From Streptomyces triculaminicus (GTDB lineage Bacteria > Actinomycetota > Actinomycetes > Streptomycetales > Streptomycetaceae), in NCBI RefSeq assembly GCF_017349075.1, contig NZ_JAFMOF010000004.1:372001-436000 (forward strand): a stretch of 64,000 nucleotides of DNA, written 5' to 3'. Within the stretch, counting starts at the first letter, position 1; each line of letters starts with the position of its first letter. The position numbers and the translations under genes are program-made. The notes beneath the pieces were generated by a model. It worked only from the letters and a program-made list of their open reading frames with translations. It searched no databases and was not told the origin of the DNA. Shown here in pieces: positions 48,201-56,600 of this stretch.

Positions 48201-50642
48201 CAGGGCGGAGACGACCGGGATCGTGGGGGCGGCAAAGGTCACTCCCTCGGCGACGGCCCGGAATTCGGCGAGCATCGGGTCCATCAGCGGCGAGTGGAAG
48301 GCGTGCGAGACCGGCAGCCGCTTCGTCCTGCGTCCTTGGGCGGCGAGCCGTTCGGCGATCTCGGTGACGGCCGCTTCGGCGCCGGACAGGACCACGGCCT
48401 GCGGACCGTTGACGGCAGCGATGCCGACCTGGTCCTCGTAACCGGCGAGCAGCGGAAGGACCTCGTCCTCCGACGCCTGAACGGCGACCATGACGCCACC
48501 GGCGGGCAGGTCCTGCATCAGACGGCCACGAGCCGCTACGAGCGCGGCGGCATCGGCCAGGGACAGCACCCCGGCGACGTGCGCGGCGGCCAGCTCCCCG
48601 ATCGAGTGCCCGGCGAGGAAGTCCGGTCGTACGCCCAGTGATTCGACGAGACGGAACAGCGCCACCTCGACGGCGAACAGGGCGGGCTGAGTGAAGCCTG
48701 TCTGGTCCAGCAGCCCGTCCGTGTCCTCGCCGAACACCACATCCCGTAACGGACGCTCGAGATGCGTGTCCATGTGCGCGCACACCGCGTCGAAGGCGTC
48801 GGCGAAGACCGGGAAGGCGGCGTGCAGCTCCCGGCCCATGCCCAGTCGCTGGCTCCCCTGCCCGGAGAACAGGAACGCGACCTTGCTCCTCCGGGCGGAC
48901 ACGCCCCGCACGGCGTTGCCGGCCGTCTCTCCCTGTGCCAGGGCGGTGAGGCCGGCGAGGAGTTCGTCGCGGCCGGCGCCCACGGCGGCGGCGCGGTACG
49001 GGAGCGCGGCGCGCGTGGTGAGCAGGGAGTGGCCGATGTCGCCGGGTGTGAGCTCGGGGTGCGTCCGGGCGTAGGCGAGCAGGCGCCGCGCCTGTTCGCG
49101 CAGGGCGGCCTCGTCCTTCGCGGAGACGATCCAGGGCAGCGGCCGAGCAGTGGAGTCGGGCGTCTCCGCGCGGGTCCTCTGCGCGTCGGTCCTCTCAGCG
49201 TCGGCTTCCCCGGGATCCGTGGCCTCGGACCGCTCCGGTGTCGCGGACGGCTCCGGGGCCTGCTCGAGGATGACGTGCGCGTTCGTACCGCTCACGCCGA
49301 ACGCCGACACGCCCGCCCGCCTCGGCCGGCCCGGTTCCCCGGCCGGCCACGGGGTGGTCTCGGTCAGCAGCCGGACCGCGCCGGCCGACCAGTCGACGTG
49401 GGGCGTGGGCTCGTCCAGGTGCAGGGTCCTGGGTAAGACGCCGTGCCGCATGGCCAGCACCGTCTTGATGACACCGGCGACGCCGGCGGCGGCCTGCGTG
49501 TGCCCGATGTTCGACTTCAGGGCTCCCAGCAGCAGCGGCCGCTCGTCCGGCCGCTCCTGCCCGTACGTCGCCAGCAGCGCCTGGGCCTCGATGGGGTCGC
49601 CGAGGGCGGTGCCGGTGCCGTGCGCCTCGACCGCGTCGACGTCCGACGCGGCGAGGCCGGCGTCGGCCAGCGCCTGGCGGATCACCCGCTGCTGGGCCGG
49701 ACCGCTGGGGGCGGTCAGGCCGTTGGAGGCGCCGTCCTGGTTGACGGCCGAGCCGCGCAGGACCGCGAGGACCCGGTGACCGTTGCGCTCGGCGTCCGAG
49801 AGCCGCTCGACGAGCAGCATGCCGACGCCCTCGGCCCATCCGGTGCCGTCGGCGGCCGCCGCGAACGGCTTGCAGCGGCCGTCGGCGGCCAGCCCGCGCT
49901 GGCGGCTGAACTCCATGAACGCACCGGGCGTGGACATCACCGTCACCCCGCTGACCAGGGCGAGCGAGCACTCCCCCTTGCGCAGCGACTGCGCGGCCAG
50001 GTGCAGGGCCACCAGCGACGACGAGCATGCCGTGTCCACCGTCACCGCAGGGCCCTCGAGCCCGAACGTGTAGGACAGCCGGCCCGAGACGACGGCGGCG
50101 GCGTTGCCCGTGCCCAGGTAGCCGTCGAAGTCCTCGGGGGAGGTGGACAGGCGGGCGTAGTCCTGGCCGTTCGTTCCGGCGAAGACTCCGGTGCGGCTGC
50201 CGCGTACGGAGGCCGGGTCGATGCCCGCCCGTTCGAAGGCCTCCCAGGCGGTCTCCAGCAGCAGCCGCTGCTGGGGGTCCATCATCAGGGCCTCGCGCGG
50301 CGAGATCCCGAAGAACGCGGCGTCGAAGTCGCCGACGCCGTCGAGGAATCCGCCCTCGCGGACGTAGCAGGTGCCCGCGTTGTCGGGGTCGGGGTCGTAG
50401 AGCGCGTCCAGGTCCCAGCCCCGGTCGGCGGGGAATCCGGAGACGGCGTCGCCGCCTTCCTCGACGAGCCGCCACAGCTCCTCGGGCGAGGTGACGCCGC
50501 CGGGGAAGCGGCAGCTCATCGCGACGATCGCGATGGGCTCCCGGGATTCCGCCACCAGTGTCCGGTTCTGCCGGCGCAGCCGCTCGGTCTCCTGGAGGGA
50601 GGCCCGCAGTGCCTGAACGATTTTCTCGTTCGACGTGGTCAT
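39267..50642 (-). CDS. Modular type I PKS, two modules including a fully reducing one
   Basis: About 3791 residues. The N-terminal coiled-coil docking segment (NEKIVQALRASLQETERLRRQ) is followed by KS-AT-KR-ACP, then KS-AT-DH-ER-KR-ACP, and a C-terminal docking region ending TVDDIFDLIDQELDGA. It sits in the middle of the visible assembly line. Two adjacent ATGs (50645 and 50642) follow GGAG; the second has the better 6-base spacing. It starts 35 bases after the upstream synthase stop, so translation is closely linked. All catalytic residues that can be checked are present, and no reading-frame damage was seen. Confidence 0.95.
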   Translation of the reverse strand: MTTSNEKIVQALRASLQETERLRRQNRTLVAESREPIAIVAMSCRFPGGVTSPEELWRLVEEGGDAVSGFPADRGWDLDALYDPDPDNAGTCYVREGGFLDGVGDFDAAFFGISPREALMMDPQQRLLLETAWEAFERAGIDPASVRGSRTGVFAGTNGQDYARLSTSPEDFDGYLGTGNAAAVVSGRLSYTFGLEGPAVTVDTACSSSLVALHLAAQSLRKGECSLALVSGVTVMSTPGAFMEFSRQRGLAADGRCKPFAAAADGTGWAEGVGMLLVERLSDAERNGHRVLAVLRGSAVNQDGASNGLTAPSGPAQQRVIRQALADAGLAASDVDAVEAHGTGTALGDPIEAQALLATYGQERPDERPLLLGALKSNIGHTQAAAGVAGVIKTVLAMRHGVLPRTLHLDEPTPHVDWSAGAVRLLTETTPWPAGEPGRPRRAGVSAFGVSGTNAHVILEQAPEPSATPERSEATDPGEADAERTDAQRTRAETPDSTARPLPWIVSAKDEAALREQARRLLAYARTHPELTPGDIGHSLLTTRAALPYRAAAVGAGRDELLAGLTALAQGETAGNAVRGVSARRSKVAFLFSGQGSQRLGMGRELHAAFPVFADAFDAVCAHMDTHLERPLRDVVFGEDTDGLLDQTGFTQPALFAVEVALFRLVESLGVRPDFLAGHSIGELAAAHVAGVLSLADAAALVAARGRLMQDLPAGGVMVAVQASEDEVLPLLAGYEDQVGIAAVNGPQAVVLSGAEAAVTEIAERLAAQGRRTKRLPVSHAFHSPLMDPMLAEFRAVAEGVTFAAPTIPVVSALTGAPVPADELCDPAYWTRHVRRPVRFADAVRSLAAEGATAFLEIGPGGALTALAQDVLDDESAVAVPALRTADRRPEDAAVVTALARLHVHGVPVDWTTLSFGGHRTALADLPTYPFQRRRYWLESTAFVPGNPSAAAGDAPAANPAEAGFWEAVESEDLAAFADRIDVEDDAPLSSVLPALSSWRRRNREQSTVDRWRYRVVWKPATDLEAPALSGTWLALTPASHADDPWAAAVVRALHDHGADVHPVVVEAGADRETLAAHLPADAHVTGVLSLLALAERPHRGHEAMTEGLAATLALIQALGDVGLDAPLWSVTRRAVSTGSSDPLHSARQAQVWALGRTAALEHPSRWGGSVDLPDELDTRAARRLSAVLAGGGEDQLAVRGSGVFVRRLARAPQGAVTAKAAWQPHGTILITGGTGALGGHVARWLAGAGTGRPHLLLTSRRGPAADGADRLKAELEELGARVTIEACDMADRDAVARLLAGVPEEEPLTAVFHAAGVGTPEMLADTTPARFADVLAAKTTGAAHLDVLLGDQPLDAFVMFSSISGVWGAGGQAAYAVANASLDALAERRRARGLAGTAVAWGPWADGGMVEDGDAEDRLRRRGLPALAPRAAITALRGVLDRDETAVTVADVDWARFAPSFTLLRPSPLLGDLPEVRAALAAAAADADGTGGTGGTGDQVPAFVRRVTAMNDGERRRALLDLVRTEAAAVLGHTGTEAVASDRAFRELGFDSLTAVELRDRLARATGVRLPATLVFDHPTPAVLAAHLATELGTGTSTAASAPDAAVTPLSVAAAGPGDEPIAIVAMSCRYPGDVRTPEDLWRLVADGRDAVSGFPTDRGWDLDALYDPDPDRPGTTYAKDGGFLHDVGDFDPAFFGISPREALAMDPQQRLLLEIAWEAFERAGIDPTSVRGSATGVFIGSGYQDYAARLLSVPQDLEGYIGTGSSGSVVSGRIAYSFGLEGPTLTVDTACSSSLVALHLAAQALRRGECSMALAGGVTVMSSPNAFIEFSRQRGLAPDGRCKPFAAAADGTGWGEGAGMLLVERLSDARRNGHKVLAVMRSSAINQDGASNGLTAPNGPAQQRVIRQALAGAGLSAADVDVVEAHGTGTTLGDPIEAQAVLATYGQDRPEGRPLWLGSLKSNIGHTQAAAGVGGIIKMVQAMRHGVLPKTLHVDEPSPHVDWSAGEVRLLTEPVEWTTDVEGRPRRAGISSFGVSGTNAHVIIEQAPHTPDEPRRPATAPAGSRPVPWLLSGSRADALREQAERLLAHMTARPELGLADVALSLATTRAALEHRAAMVVTDRSAALDGLRVLAAGETTGTEVRGVAATDGKVAFLFSGQGSQRVGMGQELYAAFPAFADAFDEVCAYMDAHLERPLRDVVFGDDGELLDQTGFTQPALFAVEVALFRLVESWGVRPDFLAGHSIGELAAAHVAGVLSLSDAAALVAARGRLMQALPAGGVMVAVQASEDEVLPLLVGYEDLAGIAAVNGPQTVVLSGAEAAVTEIAAKLAAQGRKTKALAVSHAFHSPLMDPMLADFRKVAESITLSAPALPIVSTLTGRSVPAEELCDPEYWVRHVRQAVRFADAVEALAAEGVTAFLEIGPGGVLTALADAVLDGRADTVVAALRADRPEEAALINALAGLHVHGVPVDWTALFSDRDDARPVDLPTYAFQRRRYWLDTGPAAGDLTSAGLRSAEHPLLGAAVALADGEGAVLTGRLSVAAQPWLAEHAVMGAVLMPGTALVDLALRAADEVGCDHLEELTLRAPLALPAEGALQLQVTVGAADDAGRRTAQVYSRADGADPGTPWVSHATGVLTSAPAPSEQPDLAQWPPSGATPVPTDGYYERLTELGFGYGPVFQGLRGLWHAAADSDTSDGGGTNDGAPQGEAFAEVALPDGTDVTGFGVHPALLDAALHAVGLGGLLPDTGQGRVPFSWSGVRLYATGATSLRVRLRPAGQDAVSLLVADAAGRPVASIDSLVLRPVTVDQLGAGAGRSVEHQDALYRLAWPAVPLPDSAPRPACALLGAAEPVLAEGLVSHPDLASLAAAAPDAVLVRSDIPGGDTAEDVRTATRYALELVREWLGEERFAGSRLVLLTRGAVAAVPGETVADPAQAALWGLLRSAQTENPDRFVLLDVDDDPASARALTAALTVGEPQLALRHGTAYAPRLARRTAEDALRPAPGATGWRLTTSGIGTLDALALTENPAATAPLGEGQVRIAVRAAGVNFRDALIALGMYPGAATLGSEAAGVVTETGPGVTGLAPGDRVMGMIPESFGPLAVADHRMVAPMPRGWTFAQAASVPIVFLTAYYALVDLARLRPGQSLLVHSAAGGVGMAATQLARHLGAEVYGTASPGKWAALRADGLDEKHLANSRTLEFEQAFREATGGRGVDVVLNSLAGEYVDASLRLLADGGRFLEMGKTDVRDPVRIATTRPGASYQAFDTIEAGPDRIGAMLRALVELFERGVLRPLPLTCWDVRQAPEALRHLSQARHVGKLVLTVPAAPDPQGTVLVTGATGALGGTVARHLVTEHGARHLLLTSRRGPAAEGAAALREDLLALGAETVTVAACDAADRDALGALLADIPAAHPLTAVIHAAGVLDDGLVASLTPERLETVLRPKTDAALHLHELTREADLSAFVLFSSVAATLGSAGQGNYAAANAYLDALARRRRAAGLPAVSLAWGPWADGGMADGLDERGRSRMARSGLVSFRAAEGLELFDAARLGEQAVAVPVRFASPTTAGRDGEAAAVPAILRGLVRTPARRTAGAAAAPGGDADGLRRRLEGLPETERSGILLDLVRRHVAAVLGIGGPQEVERNREFKALGFDSLTSVELRNRLNAATGLRLPATLVFDCPTPVALAERIGADLAPGGADPALSALSVFGELDRLDAALAAVGADDELVRSRVRTRLQSVLARISQSPAAPAETTGPDDGPDGGATSDERLRTATVDDIFDLIDQELDGA
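39550..45785 (-). other. PKS module E: fully reducing KS-AT(malonyl)-DH-ER-KR-ACP
   Basis: AT has GHSIGE and HAFH (malonyl). DH has HAVMGAVLMPG (HxxxGxxxxP) and HPALLDAALHAV with the catalytic Asp. ER spans about 40670-41620 and has the NADPH motif HSAAGGVGMAATQLA and a Tyr in NFRDALIALGMYPG. KR has GATGALGG, LDD (AGVLDDG) and active YAAAN, so it is B-type. ACP carries LGFDSL. It predicts a saturated methylene pair. Confidence 0.9.
45865..50545 (-). other. PKS module D: KS-AT(malonyl)-KR-ACP
   Basis: KS has DTACSSS and EAHGTGTALGDP. AT has GHSIGE and HAFH, predicting malonyl-CoA. The AT-KR linker is short and has no DH. KR has GGTGALGG, active YAVAN, no LDD, and GVWGAGGQ, so it is A-type and should leave an L-type hydroxyl. 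ACP carries LGFDSL. Confidence 0.87.
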
Positions 50643-50677
50643 CATGTGCTCCGTACTCAGGCCGTTTCGGAAATCGT

Positions 50678-53600
50678 TCAGAGTTCGCCGTCGCCCAGCG
50701 CCAGTTCGATGAGGTTGTCGACGTCCATCGACTCGATGGATCGCGTCGCCTCGTCGGCGTCCGTACCGGCGGCGGGGGCGGGGGCAAGGGCCGGGTCGGC
50801 GGGGTTGCTGTCGGCCGCCAGGCGCAGCAGGGCGTCCAGCAGCCCCGCCTCGCGCAGGCGGGCGAGCGGCAGGGCGGCGAGGGCCTGCCGCACCCGTTCG
50901 TCGTCGCTCCCGCCGGCACCGGAGCCGTCGCCGCCGTTCTCCACGAGCAGGTCGGCAAGCAGCTGTTCGGTCAGGGCCAGCGGTGTCGGGTAGTCGAAGA
51001 CCATGGTCATCGGGAGCTTCAGGCCGGTGACCGTGCCGAGCCGGTTGCGCAGTTCGACCGCCGTGAGCGAATCGAAGCCCAGCTCCCGGAACGCCCTGTC
51101 CGGCTCGACGGCGGCGGCCCCGGCGGCCCCCGTGTAGCCGAGCACGGCGGCCGCCTCGGCCCGCACGAGCTCGAGCAGGGCCTCGCGCCGGTCGTCCCGC
51201 GCGAGCCCGGCCAGACGCCGCGTCAGCTCCAGGACGCCGTCACCCGGCGCCTCGTCGTCACGGCCGGCCCCGGAGGCCAGCGCCGTACGCACCTCGGGCA
51301 GGTCGCCGAGCAGCGGGCTGGGACGGCCGATGGTGAACGACGGCGCGAACCGCGACCAGTCCACGTCCGCCACGACCACGGCCGTGTCGCCCCGGTCCAT
51401 CGCGTTCTGCAGCGCGCCGACGGCCAGCTCGGGCGGCAGCGAGGGCAGGCCGCGCCGGCGCAGGTGCTCCTCCGCCCCGCCGTCGGCCGCCATGCCGCCC
51501 TCGGCCCACGGGCCCCAGGCGACGGCCGTCGCGGCCAGGCCGCGGGCCCGCCGCCGCTGCGCCAGCGAGTCGAGGAACGCGTTGGCCGCCGAGTACGCGG
51601 CCTGGCTGCCGCTGCCCCACACCCCGGACACCGACGAGAAGAGGACGAAGGCGTCCAGCGGCCGGTCGCCCAGCAGCTCGTCCAGGTGCACCGCGCCCGC
51701 GACCTTGGCCGACAAGACGGCGGCCAGCTCCGCCGTACCCGTGTCCATGATGGTCGCGAACTGCGGAAGCCCCGCCGCGTGGACGACCGCCGTCAGCCCG
51801 GGGCCGGTCTCCTCGAGCGAGCCGAGCAGCCCGGCGACCGCGCTCCTGTCGGCCACGTCGCACGCCACGACGGCGACCTCGGCCCCCAGGCCCTCGAGCT
51901 CCGCACGCAGTTCCGCCGCCCCCTCGGCGGCCTCGCCGCGCCGGCTGGTGAGCACCAGGCGCTCGGCGCCGTTACGGGCCAGCCAGCGGGCGGCATGGCC
52001 GCCCAGCGAGCCCGTACCGCCTGTGATCAGTACGGTCCCGCGCGGCCGCCACCCGCCGCCGGCGGCGGCCGCCGTGCCGCGCGGTGCCCGCGCCAGCCGC
52101 CGTACGAGCACTCCCGAGCCGCGCACGGCGAGCTGGTCCTCGGCGGCACCTATTTCGGTATGGGCATCGGCATCGGCATCGGCGAGCACGTCGACCAGGC
52201 GGTTCAGGGCGCGCTCGTCCGGCACCCCGGGCAGGTCGATCAGTCCGCCCCAGCGCTGGGGCACTTCCAGCGCGGCCGCCCGGCCCATGCCCCAGACGAG
52301 ACCCTGCAGCGGATTCTCGACGGGGTTCGAGCGGCCGGTCGACACGGCGCCGCGCGTGACGCACCACAGCGGGGCGGCCATGTCGAGGTCGCCCAGGGCC
52401 TGTACGAGCGCCATGGTCGCGGCCAGGCTCGCGGGCAGTCCGTCGTGGTCCGGGTGCGTCCCCTCGGCCAGCGCCAGGAGGGACACCACACCGACCAAGG
52501 CCGTACCGCCCGGCACCGCCTCGCGCAGCAGTTCCGCCACGGCCTCGCGGCCGCCGCCGGGCCCGCCGACGACCACGGGCGCGAGGGCGTCGGCACCCCG
52601 GTCGCCGAGGACACGGACGACGTCACGCGCCTCCTCCGACGCGCTGTCGGGGGCCACGACCAGCCATGTGCCCGGGAGCACGGCGCCGGAGGCGAGTTCG
52701 GTCAGCGGCTTCCAGACGGGCTGGTAGCGCCAGCCGTCGAGCGTGGACCTCGTCCGGCTCTCGCGCCGCCACGCCGACAGCGCGGCGAACACCGAATCGG
52801 CGGACGCCTCGGCGTCGACACCGAGGCGCTCGGCCAGCGCCCCGTGCCGCCCGTTCTCCACGGTCTCCCAGAACTCCGCCTCGGCGGCGTCGCCGGGCGC
52901 GCCCGACTGCCCGGTCGCGACGGCCTGAGTGGGACGTGTGTTCTCGAGCCAGTAGTGCTGCCGCTGGAAGGGATACGTCGGCAGATCGACAAAACGAGCG
53001 CCGGTCCCGGCGAAGACCGTGCTCCAGTCGACGGGGACGCCCAGGACGTGAAGCCGGGCCAACGCCGTGGTGACGGACAGGCCTTCGGGGCGGTCGGCGC
53101 GCAGGGCCGCGACAGCCTCGGCCGTCTCCACGTTCTGCTGCGCCATCGCGGTCAGCACACCGCCCGGACCGACCTCGAGAAAGACCGTCGCGCCTGCGAC
53201 GTCCAGCGCACGGACCGCGTCGGAGAAACGGACCGTTTGCCGCACATGCCGCACCCAGTACTCCGGGTCACTCAGCTCGTCGGCCGTGACCAGCCGCCCG
53301 GTCAGAGCGGACACGAAGGGGACGACCGGGGCGGAGTACGTCACGCTCTCGGCGACCTTTCGGAACGCCGCCAGCATCGGATCCATCAACGGCGAATGGA
53401 AAGCATGCGACACCGACAACCGCTTCGTCCGCCGACCGTCAGCGGCCAGCAAACCACCCACCTCGATGACGTCGTCCTCAGCACCTGAGACGACCACAGA
53501 GGACGGGCCATTGACCGCAGCGATCCCGAGCGCATCCTCACGCCCCTCCAGCAACGGAAGCACCTCGGCCTCCGACGCCTCCACCGCCAACATCAACCCA

Positions 53601-56600
53601 CCCACAGGCAACGCCTGCATCAACCGACCACGCGCCGCCACAAGCACAGCCGCATCGGCAAGAGACAACACCCCGGCCACATGCGCGGCAGCCAACTCAC
53701 CCACCGAATGCCCGGCCAGGAAATCCGGCCGCACACCCCACGATTCCACCAGCCGGAACAACGCCACCTCGACCGCGAACAACGCCGGCTGAGTGAACCC
53801 CGTCTGATCCAGCAGCTCGCCATCGTCACCGAACACCACATCCCGCAACGGACGCTCAAGGTGCGCGTCCATGTGCGCGCACACCTCATCAAAGGCATCA
53901 GCGAACACTGGGAACGCGGCATACAACACCCGTCCCATCCCCAACCGCTGACTCCCCTGCCCCGAGAACAGGAACGCCGTCCGTGTCGTCGATGCCACGG
54001 CGACACCTCGTACGAGGTCCGGTGACGACTCACCGCGTGCCAGGGCGTCCAGCCCGGCGAGCAGGGTGGCGCCGTCCTGTCCGACGACCACGGCCCGGTG
54101 CTCCATGGCCGTACGGCTGACGGCGAGGGAGAGGGCGACGTCGTGGGGTCGCCGGTCCGCCACGTGGGCGAGGAGGTTGCGGGCCTGTTCGCGCAGGGCG
54201 GCCTCGTCCTTGCCGGACACGGTCCACGCGGTGCAGCGCTCCGAATCGCCCGCGTCCGCTTGCGCTTCCGCTTCCGTCGGCGCCGGTTCCTCGACGGGTG
54301 CCTCTTCGATGATGGTGTGGGCGTTGGTGCCGCTCACGCCGAAGGACGATACGGCCGCCCGGCGCGGCTGCCCGTCCGTAGCGGTCCACTCGACCGGCTC
54401 GGACAGCAGGCGCACGGCCCCGGCCGACCAGTCGACGTGGGGCGTCGGCTCGTCGACGTGCAGGGTCCTGGGCAGGAGGCCGTGGTGCAGGGCCAGCACG
54501 GTCTTGATCACGCTCGCCACGCCGGAGGCCGCCTGGGTGTGGCCGATGTTCGACTTCATCGAACCCAGCCACAGGGGCCGGTCCTCCGGGCGCTCCTGCC
54601 CGTACGTGGCCAGCAGGGCCTGTGCCTCGATCGGGTCGCCCAGCGCGGTGCCGGTGCCGTGGGCCTCGACGGTGTCGATGTCGGCGGCGGTCAGACCGGC
54701 GTTGGCGAGGGCCTGGCGGATGACGCGTTGCTGGGCGGGGCCGTTGGGGGCGGTAAGGCCGTTGGAGGCGCCGTCCTGGTTGACGGCGCTGCCGCGTACG
54801 ACCGCGAGGACGGGGTGCCCGTTGCGTCGGGCGTCGGAGAGCCGCTCGACGAGCAGCATGCCGACGCCCTCGCCCCAGCCCGTGCCGTCGGCGGCCGCCG
54901 CGAACGGCTTGCAGCGGCCGTCGGCGGCGAGTCCGCGCTGGCGGCTGAACTCGACGAAGGCGTTGGGGCCTGCCATCACGGTCGCGCCGCCGACGAGGGC
55001 CATCTCGCATTCGCCCTGCCGCAGCGCCTGGGTGGCCAGGTGCAGCGCGACCAGCGACGACGAGCATGCCGTGTCCACGGTCACCGCCGGGCCCTCGAGC
55101 CCGAAGGTGTAGGCGATGCGGCCGGACATGACGCTTCCGGAGCTGCCGGTGAGCAGGTGCCCCTCGACTCCCTCGGGCAGTTCGCCGAGCCCGGCGCCGT
55201 AGCCCTGGTAGCCCGAGCCGATGAACACGCCCGTCCGCGATCCCTTGATGGTGGCGGGTGCGAGCCGGGCGCGCTCGAGGGCCTCCCAGGCGGTCTCCAG
55301 CAGCAGCCGCTGCTGCGGGTCCATGGCCAGCGCCTCGCGCGGCGAGATGCCGAAGAACCTGGGGTCGAAGTGGCCCGCGTCGTGCAGGAAGCCGCCTTCG
55401 TCGACGTACGTGGTGCCCGGCCGCTCGGGGTCCGGGTCGTACAGCGCCTCCAGGTCCCAGCCGCGGTCGGCCGGGAACGCGGAGACGGCGTCCACGTCGT
55501 CGGCGAGCAGCCGCCACAGTTCCTCCGGCGACCGTACTCCGCCGGGGAAGCGGCAGCTCATGGCGACGATGGCGATGGGCTCGTCGGCGGCGGAACGGGC
55601 GGCCACGGCTTCGGCTTCGGCTTCGCCCGTCCGCGTGGCCCGGCCCGACACCTCGGTGGAGAGGAAGGCGGCGAGGTGGGCCGCGCTGGGGTGGTCGAAG
55701 ACCAAGGTCGTCGGCAGTCGCAGCCCGGTGGCCGCGTTGAGCCGGTTGCGCAGTTCGACACCGGTGAGGGAGTCGAATCCCAGGTCCTTGAAGGCCCGTT
55801 CCGGGGCGACCGCCTCGGGGCCCGCGTGGCCGAGCGCCATGGCGGCCTCGGTACGGACGAGGTCGAGCAGCACCCGGTCCCGCTCGGCCGGCGCCAGCCC
55901 GGCCAGCCGCTCGCCGAGGGCGGAGGTGGTGGTCGCGGCGTCGGGGGTGCCGGCCAGGGCTTCCCGTACCTCCGGCAGATCGCCGAAGAGCGGGCTGGGC
56001 CGGGCGACGGTGAAGGCGGGTGCGAACCGCTCCCACAGCACGTCGGCCACGACCACGGCGGTCTCGTCGAGGTCCAGCGCCCGCTGGAGGGCGGCCGTCG
56101 CCGTCTCCGGGGACATCGCGGGCAGCCCGCGCCGGCGCAGATGCGACCGCGCCTCCTCGTCCCCGGCCATTCCGCCGTCGGCCCACGGCCCCCAGGCCAC
56201 GGCCGTGCCCGCCAGCCCCCGGGCGCGCCGGCGTTCGGCCAGGCCGTCGAGGAAGGCGTTGGCGGCGGAGTAGGCGGCCTGGTTGCCGCTGCCCCACACG
56301 CCGGCGACGGACGAGAAGAGCACGAAGGCGTCCAGCGGCCGGTCGCCCAGCAGTTCGTCCAGGTGGGTCGCGCCCGCGACCTTCGCCGACACCACGTCGG
56401 CGAGGTCGGCGAGCCTCGTGTCGGCGAGGGGGGAGAACTGCGGCATTCCGGCGGCGTGCACCACCGCCGTCAGCGGCTCTTCGTCCTCCTCCAGCGTCCT
56501 GAGCAGAGCCGCCACGGCCTTCCGGTCGGCGGCGTCGCAGGCGACGAGCGTCACGCGGGCGCCCAGGTCCCGCAGGTCGGCGGCGAGTTCCTCGGCGCCG

